NCBI GenBank assembly: GCA_002402905.1
Contig: DHGT01000067.1
Coordinates: forward strand, 1 to 7,635
DNA: 7,635 nucleotides
Origin: Desulfatitalea sp. UBA4791
GTDB lineage: Bacteria > Desulfobacterota > Desulfobacteria > Desulfobacterales > Desulfosarcinaceae
Direction of reading: 5' to 3'
Shown here: positions 1-4,229 of the stretch, piece by piece
Layout: every line of letters starts with the position of its first letter
Position numbering within the stretch: position 1 is the stretch's first letter
Notes under the pieces: model-generated
Told to the model about the DNA's origin: nothing
What the model saw: the letters and a program-made list of their open reading frames with translations, nothing else
Databases searched by the model: none
Made by a program: the position numbers and the translations under genes

Positions 1-447
1 TCCAAAAATCCAGATTTATGGATGGGCACTAATTAGCTGTTACAGTCCGAGAACTGAGACCGGTTGTTGCGCATCCCGTTGCAAACAGTGCCCAAACGGC
101 GCAAAAAATAATGAAGCTATCCCTGATTCCTCGCATTTTTCATGTCCTCCTAATCAGTTTGTGTACGCATAGCCATTATTTGAAAGCAAAAACGCTCAAT
201 ATCCCGACGAACCCACCCCAATTTATGACGGCGAATGACAATACTTACAGACAATTATCACCAATGACCGATTCATATTGAAAATGGAAAAGGGTGCATT
301 TCAGCTAGTTTTACCCTGCCAATATTCGATATACGAGCCAAAGTGTGCGATATTCCATAGTCTGCAAAGTACAATATTGATACAAAATGGCCGTAACTAA
401 GAAAAAAGAATTCAATATTCTGAGTTCAATGTCCCCTATGTCCATTG
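1..447. other. AT-rich intergenic stretch, no gene seen
   Basis: No reading frame in this stretch has a convincing start, ribosome site and length. The longest plus-strand starts run only about 20 codons before a stop. The base composition is AT-rich, like the flanking lipoprotein and DUF4160 region. Short dyads are present: an interrupted stem at 67-104 (TTGCG/CGCAA outside, CCGTT/AACGG inside), and several AATATT-type motifs between about 195 and 420. On the minus strand this is the 3' flank of the DUF2442 gene, and I see no hairpin plus T-run that would be a clear terminator for it. It could be true spacer or a decayed gene. Confidence 0.6.
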
Positions 448-756
448 CTATACATGACGGCCTTGACGGTTATGAAGCCATTTTTTAAAAGATGCCTGGC
501 TTTCCATGGAAGGCTTTCCTGCAAGCAAACCCTCCACGCTGACGTCTTCGTCTATATCCTCCCAGTGAATCCCTTGCCCTTTTCCGATGAACCGCCAATT
601 ATTGCGTTCCTGTGGGCTGGCATGTTGAAGGCGAGGGTACCAACCCAAAGGAACTAAGATGGTGCGACCATCACTGAGGTCAACGGTAAGCGTATCCTCA
701 GTTAAATGGACATCAACCGCGAATGGAACTTCGATTTCAACGGCCAAAATATTCAT
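448..756 (-). CDS. DUF2442 domain protein
   Basis: This 102-residue protein matches the DUF2442 pattern along almost its whole length. The visible signatures are VDLSDGRTILVPLGWYPRL at about 25-43, the NWR..G.G.GIHWEDIDEDVSV block at about 53-74, and GLLAG just after it. The family is small, soluble and of unproven function, and it is often encoded beside DUF4160. The start at 756 is supported by a GGAGG ribosome site eight bases upstream, inside the end of the DUF4160 gene. The two frames overlap by 20 bases, so translation is probably coupled. The C-terminal 20 residues (QASFKKWLHNRQGRHV end) are basic, unlike the acidic middle. By analogy with other small overlapping pairs it could be the antitoxin-like or partner subunit, but nothing in the sequence proves that. 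Confidence 0.88.
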   Translation of the reverse strand: MNILAVEIEVPFAVDVHLTEDTLTVDLSDGRTILVPLGWYPRLQHASPQERNNWRFIGKGQGIHWEDIDEDVSVEGLLAGKPSMESQASFKKWLHNRQGRHV

Positions 757-973
757 TCCATGCCTCCATCAGAAAATCTCGATTTTCTGTAATTATGTTA
801 TGAATTTGTTTTAATTCAATACGGCTGAAACCTCCGCTGTTTTGAAGGCGGATTGGATCTACCCAATACTTAGCGACTTTATCATCCCGTTCGACATGAA
901 TATGATACGGTTCATCACGATCCCCGGCGTAAAAAAAGAATCGATATGGTCCAGCCCTAAAGACAGTCGGCAT
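737..973 (-). CDS. DUF4160 domain protein
   Basis: This 78-residue protein is a full-length DUF4160 member. It begins MPTVFRAGPYRFFFYAGDRD, followed by EPYHIHVERD (the typical EPxHxHV histidine motif, about residues 21-30), AKYWVDPIRL, GGFSRIELKQI, and the closing ENRDFLMEAWNEYFGR. The paired histidines at about 24 and 26 are the most likely functional residues. The start at 973 has an AGGTG ribosome site about nine bases upstream. The gene lies 76 bases after the lipoprotein stop on the same strand and overlaps the DUF2442 start by 20 bases, so the two are very probably made together. DUF4160 and DUF2442 co-occur widely and have been proposed as a toxin-antitoxin-like unit. The biochemical role is not known to me. 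Confidence 0.9.
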   Translation of the reverse strand: MPTVFRAGPYRFFFYAGDRDEPYHIHVERDDKVAKYWVDPIRLQNSGGFSRIELKQIHNIITENRDFLMEAWNEYFGR

Positions 974-1049
974 TCAACATCACCTTTTTTTGGAATCCTT
1001 TTGACTCAACGCTGTTCTTAAGCGAACGGATTTCAAGCAATCAAAAGCG

Positions 1050-1871
1050 TTATCTGCTGTTTTTAAGTGATTCAGCAACTCGCTCACAAGCCTCAATAGC
1101 GGTTCCTGAACATGAAACACATGAAAAAATTTCAATGGACGCCACTTTTAGGCCCATATAGTTCATTGAGAGCGTTTCTGCTTGCGCTCTAATCGCTTTT
1201 GCTTTAGCTTGATTTTCCCTCATCCTTTCGCCACAGTTCTTTAAGGCCACAAGATCATCGGTGTTTCTATATCGGTCCATAGCACGGCCATTTTCAAGCA
1301 ATTGCTCGATCGTGGACCTCACATTCGAAACCAGTTTGTAATGTACGGATTGGGCCTGCTGAATGGATTCCTTTGATCCCAGCGAATAGGAAAACGAGTA
1401 TTCGACGGTTTTTCCACCCCATGAGGATTGCTTAACCAATGCCCCGGTTAAATACTGCCCCTCATTTCCGATTATAGATTGCACACTTTCGGGTTGGGCA
1501 CTGGGGATCGGCATCATTACTTCGATTATGTAATTGCCAGCGCTAAGACCGGATTTCGGTCCCAAGGGACCAGCTGAAAATTCGCCTTTTGCCACCATGG
1601 ATTCATCTTGAGCACTAAAGCCAAAGACTTCCTCGGAAATACTGATAATTAGTTCAGTGCCATCGGGCAAATTAGTTTTCCCTGTAACTGCAATCCGGCC
1701 ATCATTTGTTTTGGTTGCCTCGGCGCTTAAAAGAACCTCAGCTGATAGCCTCTGTACTGAATCCGTTTGCAACTGTTTATTGCTTTGTTCTGGATTGCCA
1801 CCGCCATCCGAACATGCTGAAATTATTAAGTTGAATGCAAGCGTTATCGCAACCAATAATAGCTGTTTCAT
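1050..1871 (-). CDS. putative outer-membrane lipoprotein, unassigned
   Basis: The protein has 273 residues when started at ATG 1871. That start follows a GGAG ribosome site with normal spacing; an in-frame GTG at 1877 would sit directly on that site and is less likely. Residues 1-19 form a lipoprotein signal peptide: MKQ, then a hydrophobic core, then ISA-Cys20. Serine at mature position +2 predicts outer-membrane sorting. A glycine-rich linker (SDGGGN) and a polar spacer follow. A beta-rich region from about 45 to 160 contains TNLPDGTELIISI and GNYIIEVMMPIP, suggesting an immunoglobulin-like fold. The last 100 residues are helical and carry several cysteines (NCGERM, FSCVSCSG, EAC). I do not recognise a named family. 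It is AT-rich compared with the phage genes, so it is probably a host or cargo gene rather than a virion gene. Confidence 0.85.
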   Translation of the reverse strand: MKQLLLVAITLAFNLIISACSDGGGNPEQSNKQLQTDSVQRLSAEVLLSAEATKTNDGRIAVTGKTNLPDGTELIISISEEVFGFSAQDESMVAKGEFSAGPLGPKSGLSAGNYIIEVMMPIPSAQPESVQSIIGNEGQYLTGALVKQSSWGGKTVEYSFSYSLGSKESIQQAQSVHYKLVSNVRSTIEQLLENGRAMDRYRNTDDLVALKNCGERMRENQAKAKAIRAQAETLSMNYMGLKVASIEIFSCVSCSGTAIEACERVAESLKNSR

Positions 1872-1906
1872 AGGCACTCCATGTTCAGAACTGGGCTTGA
1901 TAGGAA

Positions 1907-1972
1907 ATTGGATTCAAGCTACCGCCACGAATTTTACATGTCAATTGAATATTAGATTTAGATTGGATTCAA
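1907..1972. repeat. 11-bp direct repeat ATTGGATTCAA, two copies
   Basis: ATTGGATTCAA occurs at 1907-1917 and again at 1962-1972, 55 bases apart. Both copies lie in the spacer between the phage terminator and the lipoprotein start, flanking the candidate promoter. They could be a regulator site or part of an attachment region. They could also be chance in AT-rich DNA. Confidence 0.5.
1916..1944 (-). promoter_or_regulatory. candidate sigma70-type promoter for the lipoprotein gene
   Basis: On the minus strand a perfect TTGACA lies at 1944-1939. It is followed after 17 bases by TAGCTT at 1921-1916, a weak -10 box (3 of 6 consensus bases). Transcription would start near 1909, about 38 bases before the ATG at 1871. 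The location in the gap between the phage terminator and the lipoprotein gene fits an independent promoter. The poor -10 box keeps this tentative. A second, weaker pair (TTGAAT at 1972-1967 with TTCAAT at 1949-1944) is also possible. Confidence 0.35.
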
Positions 1973-2017
1973 ACAGGTTAGAATGGAAAGGGCTTTTGCG
2001 GAAGGGAAGGGGGTTTT

Positions 2018-2062
2018 AAAAAAGCAGAACGCCGGAAAGGCGGCCGATACCTTCCCGGCGTT
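2018..2062 (-). terminator. rho-independent terminator of the phage late operon
   Basis: On the minus strand AACGCCGGGAAGG (2062-2050) pairs with CCTTTCCGGCGTT (2040-2028): a 13-bp GC-rich stem with one mismatch and a nine-base loop. CTGC and then TTTTTT (2023-2018) follow. It lies 41 bases after the stop of the last phage gene and points away from the phage genes, as a late-operon terminator should. The stem could also act on the plus strand, but there it is followed by TTTGATTAGG, a poor U-tract. Confidence 0.8.
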
Positions 2063-2102
2063 TGATTAGGCGTTTCAACAATTGGCTTTGGGTGCCTTCG
2101 CT

Positions 2103-2285
2103 CTATGAAGCCTCAACAGCCGCTCGCCGCTCCTCCTCCAGCATGCGCGATCGCACCTCCTCGTCGGCGATCGCCGCGTCCAGGTCGGCCACGGTGACCT
2201 TGCGGCCGGTGGCCAGGGCGAGCACGTCGGTGAGCAGCTTGAGGCCCGCGGCCCAAAGGGCGGCCTCTTCCTTGGTCATTGCCAT
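2103..2285 (-). CDS. 60-residue acidic helical phage protein, unknown function
   Basis: This is the last gene of the late operon. The start at 2285 has an excellent AAAGGAG ribosome site with normal spacing; a second ATG two codons later is less well placed. The protein is predicted to be almost all helix, with no membrane segment. An alanine/leucine-rich half (about 8-27) is followed by ARG-LYS then VADLDAAIADEEVR and a charged EEERRAAVEAS tail with a coiled-coil look. It follows the holin/lipoprotein-like gene by 22 bases and precedes the terminator by 41 bases. I do not recognise a named family. Its length, ribosome site and position make it a real gene, but its role cannot be read from the sequence. 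Confidence 0.75.
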   Translation of the reverse strand: MAMTKEEAALWAAGLKLLTDVLALATGRKVTVADLDAAIADEEVRSRMLEEERRAAVEAS

Positions 2286-2307
2286 GGGGGTTCTCCTTTC
2301 GATGGGG

Positions 2308-2976
2308 TTAGTTCCTGGTCAGCAGCACGAAGCCCGCGTCGATGAGCTGGTTTTTGGCCTTGCGGAACGCCTCCCGCTCGAACGTGTCGTCCCGGCCCAG
2401 GGCCAGGGTGGCGCCCCAAAGATCAAGCGCCCGGCCCGCGTCGTCGAGCAGGGCGTTGAACCGGCGGCGCTGTTCGACAGCAAGGGACGCCTGGCTGTCG
2501 ATAAAGCTTTGCTGGGCCTGGTTGTACCAGGTGCGCGAATCCAGGTAGACGGCCCTGGCGATGGCATGCGGGTCGGAGGTTTCGCTCATGATCTGGCCGG
2601 TTGCGGTCTGGTTGGGGGCGCAGCCGCAAAACGAGACGGCCACGGCGCAGGCCACCAGAAGGGCAAGCACCAGGGGCAGGGCGATGGCGCCGGCCTGGCC
2701 GGTTTGTTTTTTCTTGGCCTTCTGGCGGTATTTGCTCACGATGGCCATGAGCACGCCGGCGGCGGCCAGGGCGGATTCCACGGCGCCGAAGGCGGCCTGC
2801 TGGTCGTCGGGTCCGAACTCGATGCCCCGGCCCTGGAGGATGAAGGCGGTGAGCACCAGGGCGGCGCCGCCGATGCGGCCCCACAGCACGCTGCCGATCC
2901 ATGGGTCGGTTTTTAAGGGGGCGGTTTTTGCGGGATCTGGCTGGACAAGGTTGGATTTCAGCGGTGCGGTTTTCAT
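2308..2976 (-). CDS. holin-like hairpin fused to a lipoprotein-like half
   Basis: The 222-residue protein starts at 2976 behind an AAAGGAG site. Residues 1-25 are polar and contain KTAPLK twice (2-7 and 17-22). Residues about 28-47 and 61-80 form two hydrophobic helices joined by a short GIEFGPDDQQ turn and followed by a basic cluster (KYRQKAKKK, 82-90). That layout is the usual shape of small phage hairpin holins. A third hydrophobic run (97-118) ends in FCGCAPN, like a lipoprotein signal end, although the lipobox is imperfect. Residues 125-222 form a soluble helical domain (TWYNQAQQSFIDSQASL, LDDAGRALDLWGATLAL). The position at the late-operon end supports a lysis-related role. An internal ATG at 2748 lacks a ribosome site, so I read it as one protein. 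The function is inferred, not shown. Confidence 0.78.
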   Translation of the reverse strand: MKTAPLKSNLVQPDPAKTAPLKTDPWIGSVLWGRIGGAALVLTAFILQGRGIEFGPDDQQAAFGAVESALAAAGVLMAIVSKYRQKAKKKQTGQAGAIALPLVLALLVACAVAVSFCGCAPNQTATGQIMSETSDPHAIARAVYLDSRTWYNQAQQSFIDSQASLAVEQRRRFNALLDDAGRALDLWGATLALGRDDTFEREAFRKAKNQLIDAGFVLLTRN

Positions 2977-3058
2977 GGCTTGCAGTTCTCCTTTGTCTGG
3001 TTGCGGGGTAAAGGCTTGACCGGCCGTTAATACCGGGGGCCCGGCCGGGTAAAGTTCG

Positions 3059-3274
3059 TTATGTTTGCCGCGGCGAACCTGCCCGGGCCCGCCGCAGGGC
3101 TCTTTGCTTGGCCGATGCGATCCTGCGCAGCACGGCCGGGTCCATGTCGAAGGCGATATGGCAGCGGGCGCACAGGCAGGTCTTGGCCTGGATGCGGGCG
3201 CCGCAGTAGGGGCACCTTGCGGAGAGGTATTCGCCTTCCGGGCCTTTCATGAAGCTTTCCGAGCGGCCCTTCAT
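3059..3274 (-). CDS. 71-residue zinc-ribbon phage protein
   Basis: The frame starts at ATG 3274, which overlaps the stop of the preceding 113-residue gene as ATGA (3274-3271), the classic arrangement for coupled translation. A second ATG at 3250, eight codons later, has a weak GGA site and could be used instead. Residues 21-38 contain CPYCGARIQAKTCLCARC: a CxxC knuckle and, nine residues on, a CxCxxC group, which makes a small zinc ribbon. A helical, very basic tail follows (PAVLRRIASAKQRALRRARAG), which could bind nucleic acid. The much longer open frame continuing upstream to 3673 is a shadow of the neighbouring gene. The family name is not known to me. Its place among membrane genes is odd for a regulator. 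Confidence 0.72.
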   Translation of the reverse strand: MKGRSESFMKGPEGEYLSARCPYCGARIQAKTCLCARCHIAFDMDPAVLRRIASAKQRALRRARAGSPRQT

Positions 3275-3612
3275 TGCTTCACCCCGGCATCGACGCTCAG
3301 CATCTTCAAGGCAAAGCGGATGCCGATCCACAGCAGGGTGCCCACGCCCCCGGCGATGGAGACGGCGATGAAGCACGCCACGGCGCCGCCGATCTTTTCT
3401 CCCCGGCGCCGGATCTTGATCCAGGCCTTGATCGCCTCGCTCGCCTCCTCGATGCCCTTGTTCAGGTTGCCGTCGCCCATGTCGCGGAACCGGCCGATGA
3501 GGTGGCCCATCTCGGCCTGGGACGACTCGGACAGGCCGCACTTGCAGGCGGCTTGCGTGGTGTGTTGAACGATCCTCTGGATCTGGACCAGGTCCTCGTC
3601 GGTCAACGCCAT
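3271..3612 (-). CDS. phage membrane protein with C-terminal helix, holin-accessory-like
   Basis: The 113-residue protein begins at ATG 3612 behind GAGGAAGAAAG. Residues 1-60 are soluble and helical, with a CKCGLSES patch at 23-30. Residues 61-73 are basic (IKAWIKIRRRGEK). Residues about 74-100 form one long hydrophobic membrane segment rich in glycine and alanine, and a short tail follows. This soluble-head, single C-terminal anchor design resembles XhlA-type or other accessory holin proteins, but I see no diagnostic motif. It lies 35 bases after the 28-residue miniprotein and overlaps the zinc-ribbon gene by four bases, so the set is co-expressed. A structural or superinfection-related membrane role is the main alternative. 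Confidence 0.8.
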   Translation of the reverse strand: MALTDEDLVQIQRIVQHTTQAACKCGLSESSQAEMGHLIGRFRDMGDGNLNKGIEEASEAIKAWIKIRRRGEKIGGAVACFIAVSIAGGVGTLLWIGIRFALKMLSVDAGVKQ

Positions 3613-3647
3613 GGGGGTCTTTCTTCCTCGCCTCTTTTAAAGATGGA

Positions 3648-3734
3648 TCATCCGCGATAGACGGCGATGGCAAGCGCCATGGCCAGGTCGATCAGCACCA
3701 GGATCAGCAGGGCCAGGCGCACCCGCGTGATCAT
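3648..3734 (-). CDS. 28-residue single-helix membrane miniprotein
   Basis: A 28-codon frame runs from ATG 3734 to TGA 3648. The peptide reads MITRVR, then an unbroken hydrophobic stretch (LALLILVLIDLAMALAIAV), then YRG. A positive start, a membrane-spanning core with one central aspartate, and a positive end are what a real single-pass miniprotein should show. A GAGG lies eight bases before the ATG, overlapping the stop of the DUF2793 gene, and the start is 11 bases after that stop. It fills most of the otherwise empty gap between the DUF2793 and 113-residue genes. Its role is unknown. Given its neighbours, a small holin, antiholin or lysis helper is possible. Confidence 0.6.
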   Translation of the reverse strand: MITRVRLALLILVLIDLAMALAIAVYRG

Positions 3735-3744
3735 GGCGGGCGCC

Positions 3745-4224
3745 TCAGCTCCAGGTGGCGACGGCCGCCCGCATCCAGGTGTCGGCGGCCACGCAGAGGT
3801 ACAGATAGCCGGCGTCAAACGCCATCTGGCCCGGGGTGCCCGGATCGGCGGCCGATGCGGGCGGGTCCACCCATTGTGGCCGCTCGATCAGCTCCCAGGA
3901 TGATGGGCCGCGCACGGCCTCGGCGTTTTGATCTTGCACCCAGGCCCGCCAGCCGGCGGCCGGGGCGTGGTACTCCCAGGCGCCCGCCACGCGCACGGCG
4001 ATCTCTCCCACGTGGGTGGACCAGTCTCCGGTGGCGCCGGCTGGAATGATGTAGCGGTCGCCGTTGCTCGGGCTGGCCGGGATGTCGGTGTCCATGCTGA
4101 TCACCGACAAGTGGACGATGGCGCCCAGCTTTTTCAAATTGTAGTCCATGCCGGTTTTCCAGCCGGACTCGCGGAAATCCCAGCTGTGGTATAAATTCAG
4201 GTTCGGGTCGTTGGATGCTGCCAT
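3745..4224 (-). CDS. DUF2793 phage tail-associated protein with fibre-like C-terminus
   Basis: I start this 159-residue protein at ATG 4224. A GGAG ribosome site there overlaps the stop of the 742-residue hub gene, whereas the upstream in-frame ATG at 4275 lies inside that gene. Residues about 37-100 match DUF2793: LGAIVHLSVIS, then the SPSNGDRYIIPAGATGDW block, HVGEIAV, and AWEYHAPAAGWRAWV. Residues 130-159 (GQMAFDAGYLYLCVAADTW, closing with AVATWS) form the small C-terminal module seen at the ends of many tail fibre and appendage proteins. DUF2793 proteins are common next to tail-hub genes in prophages, and a role as a tail-tip appendage or receptor-contact protein is inferred. The start (NLNLYHSWDFRESGWKTGMDYNLKKLG) looks like a virion attachment segment. 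Confidence 0.85.
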   Translation of the reverse strand: MAASNDPNLNLYHSWDFRESGWKTGMDYNLKKLGAIVHLSVISMDTDIPASPSNGDRYIIPAGATGDWSTHVGEIAVRVAGAWEYHAPAAGWRAWVQDQNAEAVRGPSSWELIERPQWVDPPASAADPGTPGQMAFDAGYLYLCVAADTWMRAAVATWS

Positions 4225-4229
4225 AATCT

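Noticed and set aside
1..447. Possible tRNA or CRISPR array in the gene-free flank
   Set aside because: I found no cloverleaf, no TTCGAATC-type T-arm and no regularly spaced repeats.
445..657. Plus-strand 70-codon frame opposite DUF2442
   Set aside because: It is antisense to a clear DUF2442 gene and has no recognisable domain or ribosome site.
2319..2902. Nested minus-strand frames inside the holin-like gene, as in Rz/Rz1 pairs
   Set aside because: Neither nested frame has a signal peptide, a lipobox or a membrane segment. Both are arginine/proline-rich shadows.
2062..2916. Long plus-strand open frame of 284 codons
   Set aside because: It is antisense to two well-supported genes with good ribosome sites, runs through the terminator stem at its start, and has a low-complexity composition typical of GC-rich shadow frames.
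3031..3051. GC dyad (TACCGGGGGCC / CCGGCCGGGTA) between the zinc-ribbon and holin-like genes
   Set aside because: The pairing is imperfect and no T-run follows on either strand, so a terminator call is not supported. The next gene continues the operon.
3275..3673. N-terminal extension of the zinc-ribbon frame to 204 codons
   Set aside because: The extension is proline/arginine-rich shadow sequence over the 113-residue membrane gene. The ATGA overlap at 3271-3274 gives a far better start.
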